Assembly: GCF_004519405.1 (NCBI RefSeq)
Contig: NZ_SGWI01000002.1
Location: 682,001-746,000 of the forward strand
Length of the DNA stretch: 64,000 bases
Direction of reading: 5' to 3'
Source of the DNA: Pseudomonas sp. BCA17
Lineage (GTDB): Bacteria > Pseudomonadota > Gammaproteobacteria > Pseudomonadales > Pseudomonadaceae
Positions 9,988 through 19,149 of the stretch are shown here, piece after piece. A program made the translations under genes and the position numbers. Below the pieces are notes generated by a model. The model was not told the DNA's origin, ran no database searches, and saw only the letters and a list, made by a program, of their open reading frames with translations. The number at the start of each line of letters is the position of its first letter. The stretch's first letter is position 1.

Positions 9988-10766
9988 GCCCTACACCCCC
10001 CCGCCGTTATTGGCTGACCGGCGCCAGCAGCGGCATTGGTGCCGCACTTGCCGTGGAGTTGCTCAACAGCGGTGCCCACGTGGCGCTCAGCTCGCGAACA
10101 AAAGGCCCGCTGGAAGCACTCGCCCAACGTTATTCGGGGCAGGTGCTGGTGGTGGCCGGCGACCTGACCAACAGCCAGACCGTGCGCGAGATCGGCGAAA
10201 AAATCGACGCGGCCTGGGGCTCGCTGGACACGGTGATTCTCAACGCCGGCACCTGTGAATATGTCGACGCCAAACAGTTCGACTCGTCGATCGTCGAGTA
10301 CGTGATACGTACCAACCTGCTGGCCAGCAGTTATTGCATCGAGGCCGCGTTGCCCTTATTGCGTAAAGGCCAGCATCCGCACCTGGTGGGGGTTGCCAGC
10401 GCGGTGACCTACCTGCCGATGCCGCGTGCCGAAGCCTATGGCGCGTCCAAGGCCGGGTTGCGTTACCTGTTCGAGGCGCTGCGCATCAGCCTGTCACCGG
10501 AGAATATCGACGTGACGGTGATCAGCCCGGGCTTTGTCGATACGCCGTTGACCGAACGCAATGATTTCCCTATGCCCTTGAGCTGGCCCGCCGACAAGGC
10601 GGCGAAGCATATCTTCACCCAGCTTGCAAAACGGCCGCTGGAAATCGCCTTCCCGGCGCTGTTCATCGCCACTTTGTGGCCGTTGTCGAAACTGCCCAAC
10701 CGTGCGCAACTGATCATCGGCAAACGCATGCTACGCAGCCCACCGCCGCAGAAGGACGACCTGTGA
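9984..10766 (+). CDS. Short-chain dehydrogenase/reductase (SDR)
   Basis: This 260-residue classical SDR has the cofactor motif TGASSGIGAAL near the N terminus, the NAG motif (VILNAGTCEY), and an active site with Ser in VGVASAVTY and Tyr/Lys in YGASKAG. It should be a cytoplasmic NAD(P)-dependent oxidoreductase. I use the ATG at 9984, which has AGGAG just before it and overlaps the previous stop by four bases. Within the operon it probably modifies a product of the lipid-modifying genes downstream. The substrate is unknown. Confidence 0.85.
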   Translation: MSPTPPRRYWLTGASSGIGAALAVELLNSGAHVALSSRTKGPLEALAQRYSGQVLVVAGDLTNSQTVREIGEKIDAAWGSLDTVILNAGTCEYVDAKQFDSSIVEYVIRTNLLASSYCIEAALPLLRKGQHPHLVGVASAVTYLPMPRAEAYGASKAGLRYLFEALRISLSPENIDVTVISPGFVDTPLTERNDFPMPLSWPADKAAKHIFTQLAKRPLEIAFPALFIATLWPLSKLPNRAQLIIGKRMLRSPPPQKDDL

Positions 10767-12010
10767 AAATCGCCATTATCGGCAGCGGCATCGCCGGGCT
10801 GACCAGCGCCTATCTGCTCAGCCGCCGCCACGACATTACCCTGTTCGAGGCCGGCGACCGTATTGGCGGGCATACCCACACGGCCGACGTAACGGTCGAG
10901 GGCAAACACTATGCGGTGGACACGGGTTTCATCGTGTTCAACGACTGGACTTATCCCAACTTCATTCGTCTGCTGGGGCAGATAGGGGTGACGTTCAAAC
11001 CCACTGAGATGAGCTTCTCGGTGTGCGATCCGCATGCAGGGTTCGAGTACAACGGCAACAACCTCAACAGTCTCTTCGCCCAGCGCCGCAACATTCTATC
11101 GCCAGGATTCTGGGGCATGCTGCGCGACATCCTGCGCTTCAACCGCCAGGCGCCGTTGGACCTGCAACAACAGCGCATCAGTGCCGAGATGACCCTGGGT
11201 GACTACCTTGAAGCGGGCGGCTACGGCCAACGCTTTATCCGGCATTACATCGTGCCGATGGGCGCGGCGATCTGGTCGATGTCCCTGGCTGATATGCTCG
11301 GGTTTCCCCTGCAGTTCTTTGTGCGCTTCTTCAAGAACCACGGCTTGCTGTCGGTCAACAATCGGCCGCAGTGGTGCGTGATCGAAGGCGGCTCCAGCCG
11401 TTATATCGAACCGTTGACCCGCAGCTTTCGCGAGCAGATCCGCCTCAATTGTCCTGTGCATAAGGTCGAACGCACGGCAGAAGGCGTGGTTATCCACAGC
11501 CCTGCCGGCAGCGATGCCTTCGACCGGGTGGTGTTTGCCTGTCACAGCGATCAAGCCCTGGCGTTGCTCGCCGACCCAAGCCAGGCCGAACAGGAGATTC
11601 TCGGCGCGCTGCCCTACGCCGACAACGATGTGGTGCTGCACACCGACACACGCCTGTTGCCCGACCGCAAGCTGGCCTGGGCCAGTTGGAACTACCGACT
11701 GGCCGGCAACGCCCAGGCGCAGGCGGCCGTGACCTATGACATGAACATCCTGCAAGGCATCGACAGCGAGACCACCTTCTGCGTCAGCCTCAATCAGACG
11801 CCGATGATCAACCCGCTGAAGATCCTCGCGCGCTACACCTACGCCCATCCGCAATACAGCCTCGCTGCGGTGGCCGCGCAAGATCGCTGGGAAGAGTTGC
11901 ACGGCGCTCGTCACACTTTCTATTGCGGCGCTTACTGGGCCAACGGCTTTCACGAAGACGGTGTCGTCAGCGCCCTGCGCGTGGCGCAAGCCTTTGGAGA
12001 AAGCCTGTGA
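10763..12010 (+). CDS. FAD-dependent amine-oxidase-like protein
   Basis: The 415-residue protein opens with KIAIIGSGIAGLTSAYLLSRRHDITLFEAGDRIGGHTHTADV, the FAD-binding motif of the flavin amine oxidase/protoporphyrinogen oxidase superfamily. It ends with a second flavin segment, YCGAYWANGFHEDGVVSALRVAQAF. The start is the GTG at 10763, overlapping the SDR stop by four bases, which also places the Rossmann motif at the very N terminus. In this conserved gene set (FAD protein, DUF1365, CFA-like methyltransferase) it is a candidate desaturase or oxidase acting on a membrane fatty acid; this role is inferred from context. Confidence 0.85.
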   Translation: MKIAIIGSGIAGLTSAYLLSRRHDITLFEAGDRIGGHTHTADVTVEGKHYAVDTGFIVFNDWTYPNFIRLLGQIGVTFKPTEMSFSVCDPHAGFEYNGNNLNSLFAQRRNILSPGFWGMLRDILRFNRQAPLDLQQQRISAEMTLGDYLEAGGYGQRFIRHYIVPMGAAIWSMSLADMLGFPLQFFVRFFKNHGLLSVNNRPQWCVIEGGSSRYIEPLTRSFREQIRLNCPVHKVERTAEGVVIHSPAGSDAFDRVVFACHSDQALALLADPSQAEQEILGALPYADNDVVLHTDTRLLPDRKLAWASWNYRLAGNAQAQAAVTYDMNILQGIDSETTFCVSLNQTPMINPLKILARYTYAHPQYSLAAVAAQDRWEELHGARHTFYCGAYWANGFHEDGVVSALRVAQAFGESL

Positions 12011-12816
12011 ACAGCGCCTTGTACAGCGGCTGGATCACCCATCGCCGCTTTGCGCCCAAGGGCCACGCCTTTCGTTACCGCATCGGCCTGCTGTACCTGG
12101 ATTTGAGCGAAGAACATCAAGTACTGGGGCTGTCCCCCTTGGCCGGCACAGGTCGCCTGGCGCCCTTTGGCTTTCGTCAGCAGGATTACCTGCGCGAATT
12201 CACCCGCCATGGCATGAGTTTGAGCGATGCCGTGCGCCAGCAGGTCGCTAAGGCCCTGGGGCGAGCGCCACAAGGCAATATCTGCCTGCTGACCCAGGCC
12301 CGCAGTTGGGGGTTGGCGTTCAACCCGGTGAGCTTCTTCTATTGCTATGAGGCCGACGGAACACTGGCCGCCATCCTGTGTGAAGTGACCAACACCCCGT
12401 GGCGCGAGCGCTACCACTACGTGTTGCCGGCCCAAGCCCTGGGCGCCGATGAGCACCAGCACTTCGCCGTGGCCAAGGCGTTTCATGTGTCGCCGTTTTT
12501 GCCGCGGGACCTGGAATATCGCATGAGCTTCAGCCCACCCGGCGCCAGGCTCGGCGTGCATATGGCTGACTGGCACGGTGCGCAAAAAGTCTTCGACGCC
12601 ACCTTGAGCCTGCAAAAGGAAGCATTGGATCGCGCCAGCCTGCATCGCTACCTGTGGCGCTTTCCGTGGATGACCGCCAAGACCTGCCTGGCGATTTACT
12701 GGCAGGCGTTGCGCCTGCTGCTCAAACGCACACCGATTTTTTCCCATCAGGCCGCCGACGGCGCCTCTCGCACTGCAGTCGGGTATACCAAGGATCACCG
12801 CCATGAAATCCCCTAG
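12007..12816 (+). CDS. DUF1365 family protein
   Basis: The 269-residue protein belongs to DUF1365, visible in SALYSGWITHRRFAPKGHAFRYRIGLLYLDL near the start and WGLAFNPVSFFYCYEADGTLAAILCEVTNTPWRERYHYVL in the middle. The biochemical role of the family is not established. It almost always lies between an FAD amine-oxidase-like gene and a cyclopropane-synthase-like gene, as here, and so probably works on the same lipid. The start is a GTG that overlaps the previous stop by four bases, and its end overlaps the next gene by 14 bases, consistent with strong translational coupling. Confidence 0.8.
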   Translation: MNSALYSGWITHRRFAPKGHAFRYRIGLLYLDLSEEHQVLGLSPLAGTGRLAPFGFRQQDYLREFTRHGMSLSDAVRQQVAKALGRAPQGNICLLTQARSWGLAFNPVSFFYCYEADGTLAAILCEVTNTPWRERYHYVLPAQALGADEHQHFAVAKAFHVSPFLPRDLEYRMSFSPPGARLGVHMADWHGAQKVFDATLSLQKEALDRASLHRYLWRFPWMTAKTCLAIYWQALRLLLKRTPIFSHQAADGASRTAVGYTKDHRHEIP

Positions 12817-14074
12817 CCTATCGGTCAAGACCCATCGCGTGAACGTCAACGGCATAACCGGCGCCCTGCTGCGCAAAGGGGTGCTGCGCCAACTCAGCCA
12901 GTTGCGCCACGGCCAGCTGGTCGTGATCGAGGACGGCGAACGGCAGGTATTCGGCGCACGGGAAGCGCATTTGCTGGGGGAAATCCAGATCCTCGATTCC
13001 GCCGTGTGGGGCCTGGTGGCGGCTAACGGATCCATCGGTGCCGGTGAGGCATACATTCATGGTTACTGGAGCAGCCCGGACCTGACCGCCGTGGTACGGG
13101 TGATGGTCAGCAACCTGGACGTGCTCGACGCCATGGAAGGCGGACTGGCGCGGCTGACACGGCCATTCACTCAGGCTTTGCACTGGCTGAACCGCAACAC
13201 CCGCAAGGGCTCGCAGAAAAACATCGCGGCTCACTACGACCTGGGCAATGACCTGTTCGAAGAGTTCCTCGACCCGACCATGATGTATTCCGCAGCGCAA
13301 TTCCTGACGCCCGATGACAGCCTGGAGCAAGCGCAACTGAACAAGCTCGCGCGCATTTGCCAGAAACTGGCGCTCAAACCCAGCGACCACTTGCTCGAAA
13401 TCGGCACCGGCTGGGGCAGCATGGCGCTGTACGCGGCGCAGCATTACGGCTGCAAGGTCACCACCACGACACTGTCCAAAGAGCAGTTCGCCTACACCGA
13501 AAAACGCATCGAGACCTTAGGCCTGCAGGACCGGGTCACCCTGTTGTTGCAAGATTACCGTGACCTGACCGGCCAATACGACAAACTGGTGTCCATCGAA
13601 ATGATTGAAGCCGTGGGCCATCGGTTCCTGCCCACCTACTTCAAGCAATGCGCGCACCTGCTCAAGCCGCAGGGCCTGATGCTGCTGCAAGCCATCACCA
13701 TTCGTGAACAACGGTACGAACAGGCCAAGCGCAGTGTCGACTTTATCCAACGTTACATATTCCCCGGCGGCGCCCTGCCTTGTGTGCAGAATATGTTGCA
13801 GATCGTCAGCCGCGACACCGATATGAACCTGCTGCACATGGAAGACTTCGGCCTGCATTACGCACGCACTCTGCGCCTGTGGCATGAGAACTTCCGTCGC
13901 GCGCATGGGCGGCTCGCCGAGCTGGGCTACGATGAGTACTTCCTGCGCTTGTGGGAGTTCTACTTGTGCTACTGCGAAGGGGGCTTCATGGAACGAACGA
14001 TCGGCACCGCGCAGTTGCTGCTGGCCAAACCGGCGGCAATCACCCCGCCCTTGCTCGGACGCTTCAGTGCTTAA
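12803..14074 (+). CDS. Cyclopropane-fatty-acid-synthase-like SAM methyltransferase (CFA/UfaM type)
   Basis: The 423-residue protein has the SAM-binding motif LLEIGTGWGSMALYAAQHYGCKVTTTTLSKEQFAY near residues 195-230. It also has YDLGNDLFEEFLDPTMMYSAAQF and the catalytic region QAITIREQRYEQAKRSVDFIQRYIFPGGALP typical of cyclopropane fatty acid synthases. Its genomic partners match the set linked to furan fatty acid synthesis in other proteobacteria, where UfaM methylates an unsaturated acyl chain in the membrane. I infer that it makes a methylated or furan-type lipid in response to light or singlet oxygen; classical cyclopropanation is the alternative. Confidence 0.85.
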   Translation: MKSPSLSVKTHRVNVNGITGALLRKGVLRQLSQLRHGQLVVIEDGERQVFGAREAHLLGEIQILDSAVWGLVAANGSIGAGEAYIHGYWSSPDLTAVVRVMVSNLDVLDAMEGGLARLTRPFTQALHWLNRNTRKGSQKNIAAHYDLGNDLFEEFLDPTMMYSAAQFLTPDDSLEQAQLNKLARICQKLALKPSDHLLEIGTGWGSMALYAAQHYGCKVTTTTLSKEQFAYTEKRIETLGLQDRVTLLLQDYRDLTGQYDKLVSIEMIEAVGHRFLPTYFKQCAHLLKPQGLMLLQAITIREQRYEQAKRSVDFIQRYIFPGGALPCVQNMLQIVSRDTDMNLLHMEDFGLHYARTLRLWHENFRRAHGRLAELGYDEYFLRLWEFYLCYCEGGFMERTIGTAQLLLAKPAAITPPLLGRFSA

Positions 14075-14558
14075 ACCGTTGGCAAACGCCGCGCTGTTCC
14101 AGTGCGGCTGGTTTGCCTGTGTGCTCGGCGGTGACAGTCGGTGGTTACTGGTGGGGGCCGCAGTGCTGGCCATCCACTTGCTGTGGATAAGTTCATGGTC
14201 CCAGGAAGGCCAGGCGATCCTTGCCGTAGCCTTGCTGGGCATCGTCATCGATACGTTCTTGCGTACATTTGGGGTGTTTCATTTCGTCTATCCAGGGCCG
14301 CTGATTCCCTTTTGGCTGATGCTGTTGTGGGCGTTGCTGGCGACCACACTGCGTCATTGCCTGGCCTGGAGCGCTCAGCCATGGTGGCGGGCGAGCCTGT
14401 TGGGTGCGATCGGCGGACCGCTGTCTTATTACGCCGGCAGCCAGTTGGCCGGCGTGCGTTTCGGCTATGGCACGCCGCTCACCCTTATCGGCCTGGCGCT
14501 GCTCTGGGCCGCGCTATTGCCCACGCTGCACTGGATCGCACGGCAATTGGAGCACTGA
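14067..14558 (+). CDS. DUF2878 family integral membrane protein
   Basis: The 163-residue product is very hydrophobic with about five or six membrane segments (for example LLVGAAVLAIHLLWI, AILAVALLGIVIDTFLRTFGVF and PFWLMLLWALLATTL) and matches the DUF2878 layout. The function is unknown. The best start is a GTG at 14067 that overlaps the methyltransferase stop by eight bases, so it is the last coupled gene of the operon. It may act with the membrane-lipid-modifying genes before it; this is inference. Confidence 0.75.
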   Translation: MLKPLANAALFQCGWFACVLGGDSRWLLVGAAVLAIHLLWISSWSQEGQAILAVALLGIVIDTFLRTFGVFHFVYPGPLIPFWLMLLWALLATTLRHCLAWSAQPWWRASLLGAIGGPLSYYAGSQLAGVRFGYGTPLTLIGLALLWAALLPTLHWIARQLEH

Positions 14559-14612
14559 CGTCTGTCAGAGCATTCATACGCATATCACGCGCTTGCCTTA
14601 CACTGCGTGCCT

Positions 14613-14918
14613 ATGACCAACATCCCCCATACCCAGATCACCGAACCCGCCGTCACCTGCTCGACATGCGCAGCCTGCTGTTGCCAGCTGGAAGTCATGC
14701 TGATCACCGATACCGGTGTGCCGGAGCGCTATATCGATACCGATGATTGGGGCGGCGAAGTGATGTTGCGCCTTGACGACGGTTGGTGCGCGGCACTGGA
14801 TCGGGACACGATGATGTGCACGATTTACGAAAAACGACCGCTGATTTGTCGGGAGTTCGAGATGGGAGCGCCGGAGTGTTTGGCCGAGCGTGAAGGGATT
14901 GCGACGGCTTACCGCTGA
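14613..14918 (+). CDS. YkgJ-family cysteine cluster protein
   Basis: The 101-residue protein has a cysteine-rich N terminus (CSTCAACCC) and later cysteines in DDGWCAALDRDTMMCTIYEKRPLICREFEMGAPEC. This pattern is that of the YkgJ zinc/iron-chelating family (formerly UPF0153). The metal and role are not known with certainty. I take the ATG at 14613; a GTG six bases upstream is possible. It is separated from the light operon by about 50 bases and may be transcribed on its own. Confidence 0.75.
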   Translation: MTNIPHTQITEPAVTCSTCAACCCQLEVMLITDTGVPERYIDTDDWGGEVMLRLDDGWCAALDRDTMMCTIYEKRPLICREFEMGAPECLAEREGIATAYR

Positions 14919-14949
14919 TGTTGAGAGAGGTGCAGGTCCCGATACGGAA

Positions 14950-15032
14950 GAGGTCTTGCTATCGATGGCGGTGTGTCAGTGAAGGATGCATGACTGACCC
15001 AATGCCATCGATAGCAAGCCCCCTCCCCCAGG
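14950..15032. repeat. REP doublet (REPIN-like element)
   Basis: Two inverted 15-base arms, CTTGCTATCGATGGC at 14955 and its exact complement at 15004, enclose a core with GTGTGTCAGT and ACTGACCC. They are flanked by GAGG and CCCCCTCCCCC. This is the architecture of the abundant fluorescent-Pseudomonas REP doublets that carry GGGGGCTTGCTCCCGAT-type arms. It lies in the gap between a plus-strand and a minus-strand gene end, the usual place, and could help end both transcripts. Confidence 0.75.
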
Positions 15033-15054
15033 GGGTTTGCAGTATTGCGAAGAA

Positions 15055-15573
15055 TTACAGCGGCATGGTGTAGTGCAACGAGTAGCTTTCTACCCCATCG
15101 TTATTGCTGCTGATGCCTGCGTTGGAATAATGCGTGGCACGAATGCCCACTTCATGCCCGCCGGCAAAGCGCAGGCCGAAGCCCAAACGGTCTTCGAACT
15201 GAAAGGACTGGCCGATGTTGTTGTCCTCGACCCGCGTGCGCGAGAACAGCGCCACACCAACCCCCGCTTCGATGTAGGGCTTGACCGATTCCCCGGCAAA
15301 CTCATACACAAACACCGGCGAGAACGACAGGCTGCTCACACTGGCGCGCTTATCACCGTCCCAATAGGTATAGGCGCCGCTCCAGTAGCCGGTCAGTCGA
15401 CCGGTGTCGCTCTGCCACCAGCTCTTATCCCAGTCAGAAGTCAGGCCCAGGCGATAGGTCATCGTCGAATCACTCGTACCCCCCACCCCAAATTCAAGGC
15501 CAGCGGCTTGGGCCGAAACAGAGTGTCCTACCACAGCGGCCACAATCGTGGCCAAAGCGAACAAGCGCTTCAT
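15055..15573 (-). CDS. pagL: Lipid A 3-O-deacylase, PagL family (acyloxyacyl hydrolase)
   Basis: PagL is an outer-membrane beta-barrel that removes the 3-O acyl chain of lipid A. The 172-residue precursor has a signal peptide ending in VSAQA. The mature protein shows alternating aromatic strands and the catalytic triad region: RATHYSNAGI holds the His and Ser, and the following VESYSLHY holds the Glu. The last residue is a hydrophobic leucine, as in many barrels. The length matches the family. Its stop faces the REP doublet. I am sure of the family; the exact deacylation site is taken from known members. Confidence 0.88.
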   Translation of the reverse strand: MKRLFALATIVAAVVGHSVSAQAAGLEFGVGGTSDSTMTYRLGLTSDWDKSWWQSDTGRLTGYWSGAYTYWDGDKRASVSSLSFSPVFVYEFAGESVKPYIEAGVGVALFSRTRVEDNNIGQSFQFEDRLGFGLRFAGGHEVGIRATHYSNAGISSNNDGVESYSLHYTMPL

Positions 15574-15676
15574 AAGAAACAGTCCTTTTAAGAACGTAGT
15601 TGGAGTGTGATATACGGGCTAACTCGGTATAGAAGCTTGCGTGGTGTCAGAAGTTCAGCGTCTAACCGAGGTTTTT

Positions 15677-16483
15677 TCACGAATTTTTCACGAAGCCAAA
15701 ACTACTCACAACTCCAGGATATTTCCATAGCATCGGTAGGATATTTCTTAAATGGTCGACATCACCGCTGGTCCAGAACTGCGCCTGTTCAGGACTGCCA
15801 GTGCCTATCAGGTCGCGCTCGCTCAGTAACCGCTTGAGCTGACGAGCCACGGCGGCACCGGTGTCGATCAGCGTGATGCTCGGCGGGAGCATCTGCTCCA
15901 ACAACGGTTTGAGGAACGGGTAGTGGGTGCAGCCGAGAATAATCGTGTCGCAGCCGGCGCTGAGCAGCGGTTCGACATACCCCTGCAACAGGGTGTGCAG
16001 CGCAGGGCTGGCGAGGTCACCGGTTTCAATCAACTCCACCAGCCCCGGGCAAGGCTGGGTAATCACACGCACGTCGGTGGCGAAGCGGTCCAGCAAGGCG
16101 GCGAACTTGGCACTTTGCAAGGTGCCGGTGGTGGCAAGTACACCGACTACGCCGCTGCGAGTCGCGGCAGCCGCAGGCTTGACCGCCGGCTCCATCCCCA
16201 CCAAAGGCCAGTCGGGGTAGTCCTGGCGCAAGTCGGCAACGGCGGCGACGGTAGCGGTGTTGCAGGCAATCACAAACGCCTTGGCGCCACGCTCGCGGAA
16301 AAACTCGGCGACTAACCGGGAGCGCTCAAGAATGAACGCCGGGCTTTTCTCGCCGTAGGGGATATGCCCGCAGTCCGCGACATACAGCAGCGACTCATGG
16401 GGCAACAACCGCTGAATTTCATCCAGCACCGACAAGCCACCGACGCCGGAGTCGAACACACCGATGGGCGCGCCCTTACCCAT
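15677..16483 (-). CDS. murI: Glutamate racemase
   Basis: MurI converts L-glutamate to D-glutamate for peptidoglycan. The 268-residue protein contains [16 protein letters not shown] at the N terminus, the first catalytic cysteine in VIACNTATV and the second in [15 protein letters not shown], all typical of the family. It overlaps the end of moeB by eight bases and is the last gene of the hemA-prfA-prmC-moeB-murI unit, a conserved Pseudomonas arrangement. Confidence 0.95.
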   Translation of the reverse strand: MGKGAPIGVFDSGVGGLSVLDEIQRLLPHESLLYVADCGHIPYGEKSPAFILERSRLVAEFFRERGAKAFVIACNTATVAAVADLRQDYPDWPLVGMEPAVKPAAAATRSGVVGVLATTGTLQSAKFAALLDRFATDVRVITQPCPGLVELIETGDLASPALHTLLQGYVEPLLSAGCDTIILGCTHYPFLKPLLEQMLPPSITLIDTGAAVARQLKRLLSERDLIGTGSPEQAQFWTSGDVDHLRNILPMLWKYPGVVSSFGFVKNS

Positions 16484-17231
16484 GCCGAGTCCCGCATACG
16501 CTGCAACCCGGGTCGCGCTTGACCCGCAGCTCGCGAAAACGCGTGGTCAAGGCATCGATCAGCAACAACCGACCCACCAACGGTTCACCGAAACCGGCGA
16601 GCAACTTCAACGCCTCCAAGGCTTGCAGGCTACCGACCACCCCCACCAAAGGCCCGACGACGCCGGCCTCGCTGCAGGTCAGGTCGGTGTCGCTGCCGTG
16701 CCCGTATAAACAGTGATAGCACGGGCTGTCGGCTCGACGCGGATCGAACACCGACAATTGCCCCTCAAGCCGAATCGCCGCGCCGCTGATCAATGGCTTG
16801 GCAGCGACCACGCAGGCAGCGTTAACAGCCTCGCGGGTGGAGAAGTTATCGCTGCAATCGAGCACCACGTCCACATTCGCCACCGCCGCCGCCAGTGAAT
16901 CCGCGTCCAGCGCCGTACGATGGGCAAGCAAGGTAATGTCAGGGTTGATTGCCGTCAGCCGGCGGATGGCCGAATCGACCTTGGTCTGCCCGACGCTGTC
17001 GGTGTCATGGATGATCTGACGTTGCAGGTTCGTCAGGTCGACCGTATCGAAATCCGCCAGATGCAGTTGGCCCAGACCTGCCGCCGCCAAATACAACGCG
17101 ACCGGCGCGCCCAGACCGCCGAGGCCGACGATCAGGGCACGGCTGTTTTTCAGGCGCAACTGGCCTTCGATGTCGACATGCTGCAACAGAATCTGTCGGC
17201 TGTAGCGCAACAACTCCTGATCGGTCAGCAC
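16476..17231 (-). CDS. moeB: Molybdopterin-synthase adenylyltransferase
   Basis: MoeB activates the C terminus of MoaD with ATP during molybdopterin synthesis. The 251-residue ThiF/HesA-fold protein has the nucleotide-binding motif [23 protein letters not shown]. It also has the adenylation segment [16 protein letters not shown] and zinc-binding cysteine pairs in CYHCLYG and GCSVCGT. The start overlaps the end of prmC by seven bases, and its stop overlaps the murI start. Members of this family can also serve ThiS; the operon position favours MoeB. Confidence 0.9.
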   Translation of the reverse strand: MLTDQELLRYSRQILLQHVDIEGQLRLKNSRALIVGLGGLGAPVALYLAAAGLGQLHLADFDTVDLTNLQRQIIHDTDSVGQTKVDSAIRRLTAINPDITLLAHRTALDADSLAAAVANVDVVLDCSDNFSTREAVNAACVVAAKPLISGAAIRLEGQLSVFDPRRADSPCYHCLYGHGSDTDLTCSEAGVVGPLVGVVGSLQALEALKLLAGFGEPLVGRLLLIDALTTRFRELRVKRDPGCSVCGTRHG

Positions 17232-18055
17232 GGCCGGCGCCCCAGGGTGATGCGTTCGTGATCGCCAAGGTCGATGCGGCTGTGCACCGCTTCAAAACCT
17301 TGGGTCAGCAACAGGTCACGCACGGCGGCGGCCTGATCGTAACCGTGCTCGAGCAACAACCAACCACCGGCATTCAGGTGAGCGGGTGCCTCTGCGCTGA
17401 TCAGCCGCAAGTCGTCCAGACCATCGTGGCCCGCCACCAGCGCGCTGGCCGGCTCAAAGCGTACATCGCCGGCGACCAGGTGTGGATCGTTATCGGCGAT
17501 ATACGGCGGGTTGCTGATGATCAGGTCGTAGGTCTGGCCTTGCAGGGCGCTGAACCAATGGCTGTTCAACACCGTGGCGTTCTTCAGGTGCAGGCGCTGG
17601 CGATTACGCTCGGCCAGGGCCACGGCTTCCACTACCCGGTCGACGGCGGTGACATGCCAGGCCGGACGCTCGCTGGCCAGGGCCAGGGCAATGGCGCCGC
17701 TGCCGGTGCCCAGGTCGAGGACCTTGGCGGGCGTTGCGGGCAACAATTCCAGGGCGGCTTCCACCAGCAGTTCAGTTTCCGGACGCGGGATCAGCGTGTG
17801 GGGCGCGACCTCCAGGTCCAGCTTCCAGAAGCCCTGCTGGCCGAGGATATACGCCACCGGCTCGCCGCTGCGGCGGCGCTGCAGGTAACCGGCGAAGGTC
17901 AGCGCGTCTTCGCTGCTGACGATTTTCTCCGGCCAGGTGTGCAGGTAACTGCGCGACTTGCCCAGGGCAGCCGCCAGCAACAGCTCCACATCCAAGCGCG
18001 CAGTGGATGAGTCGGGCAGGTCGGCGGCGCGCAGCAGGCTGGCGATGATAGTCAT
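17225..18055 (-). CDS. prmC: Peptide chain release factor N5-glutamine methyltransferase
   Basis: PrmC (HemK) methylates the glutamine of the GGQ motif in release factors with SAM. The 276-residue protein has PHTLIPRPETELLVEAAL, the SAM motif VLDLGTGSGAIALALA and the catalytic NPPY in DLIISNPPYIADND. Its substrate gene prfA lies immediately upstream, 11 bases away, the usual functional pairing. Confidence 0.95.
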   Translation of the reverse strand: MTIIASLLRAADLPDSSTARLDVELLLAAALGKSRSYLHTWPEKIVSSEDALTFAGYLQRRRSGEPVAYILGQQGFWKLDLEVAPHTLIPRPETELLVEAALELLPATPAKVLDLGTGSGAIALALASERPAWHVTAVDRVVEAVALAERNRQRLHLKNATVLNSHWFSALQGQTYDLIISNPPYIADNDPHLVAGDVRFEPASALVAGHDGLDDLRLISAEAPAHLNAGGWLLLEHGYDQAAAVRDLLLTQGFEAVHSRIDLGDHERITLGRRPC

Positions 18056-18066
18056 TTATTCACCTG

Positions 18067-19149
18067 TTATTCACCGATCGCCGCTAATTGATCGGCCTGG
18101 TACTCAGCGAGCAACGGCTCGATCACCGCTTCAACGCCACCGGCGAGAATTTCGTCGAGGGAATAAAGGGTCAGGTTGACGCGATGGTCAGTGACCCGGC
18201 CCTGGGCAAAGTTGTAGGTACGGATGCGTTCGGAACGGTCACCCGATCCCACCAGCAATTTACGTTCGCTGGCAATCGCGTTGGCGGCAGCGCTGGTCTG
18301 CTGGTCGTTGAGTTTGGCCGACAGCCACGACATGGCCCGCGCACGGTTCTTGTGCTGGGAGCGCTCTTCCTGGCATTCCACCACGATGCCCGACGGCAAG
18401 TGGGTGATACGGATCGCCGAGTCGGTCTTGTTCACGTGCTGACCGCCGGCGCCCGACGAGCGGTAGGTGTCGATGCGCAAGTCCGCCGGGTTGATCTCGA
18501 TGGCTTCCTGCTCATCCGGCTCAGGCAACACCGCCACGGTACACGCCGAGGTGTGGATGCGGCCTTGGGACTCTGTCGCAGGAACCCGCTGTACGCGGTG
18601 GGCGCCGGACTCGAACTTGAGTTTGCCGTAGACGTTTTCGCCTTCAACCCGAGCAATGACTTCTTTATAGCCGCCGTGTTCGCCTTCGTTCTCGGACAGG
18701 ATCTCCACGCGCCAGCCACGGCGCTCGGCATAACGCGAGTACATGCGAAACAGATCGCCGGAGAAGATCGCCGCCTCGTCACCACCGGTGCCGGCGCGGA
18801 TTTCGAGAAACACGTTTCGGCCATCGTTAGGGTCTTTGGGCAGCAGCATGCGTTGCAGGTCGCCTTCCAGCTCGGCCAGCTTATCCTTGGCCTCGCGGAC
18901 TTCTTCCACGGCCATTTCACGCATGTCCGGATCGCTGTCCTTGAGCAGCGCCTGGGCGCCCTCGAGGTCGGCCTGCACCTTCAACAAGTTCTTGTAAGTG
19001 GCAACGACCGGCTCGACTTCGGCGTACTCCTTGGAATAGGCGCGGAATTTGGTCTGATCGGAGATGACCTCACCATCGCCGAGCAAGGCGGTCAGTTCTT
19101 CGAAACGGTCCTGGAGCACATCCAGTTTATTGAGCAGTGACGCTTTCAT
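18067..19149 (-). CDS. prfA: Peptide chain release factor 1
   Basis: RF1 recognises UAA and UAG stop codons and releases the finished peptide at the ribosome. The 360-residue protein has the GGQ motif in [22 protein letters not shown], the target of PrmC encoded next to it. It also has the RF1-type region [22 protein letters not shown]. Its start overlaps the hemA stop by four bases. Length and motifs are normal. Confidence 0.96.
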   Translation of the reverse strand: MKASLLNKLDVLQDRFEELTALLGDGEVISDQTKFRAYSKEYAEVEPVVATYKNLLKVQADLEGAQALLKDSDPDMREMAVEEVREAKDKLAELEGDLQRMLLPKDPNDGRNVFLEIRAGTGGDEAAIFSGDLFRMYSRYAERRGWRVEILSENEGEHGGYKEVIARVEGENVYGKLKFESGAHRVQRVPATESQGRIHTSACTVAVLPEPDEQEAIEINPADLRIDTYRSSGAGGQHVNKTDSAIRITHLPSGIVVECQEERSQHKNRARAMSWLSAKLNDQQTSAAANAIASERKLLVGSGDRSERIRTYNFAQGRVTDHRVNLTLYSLDEILAGGVEAVIEPLLAEYQADQLAAIGE

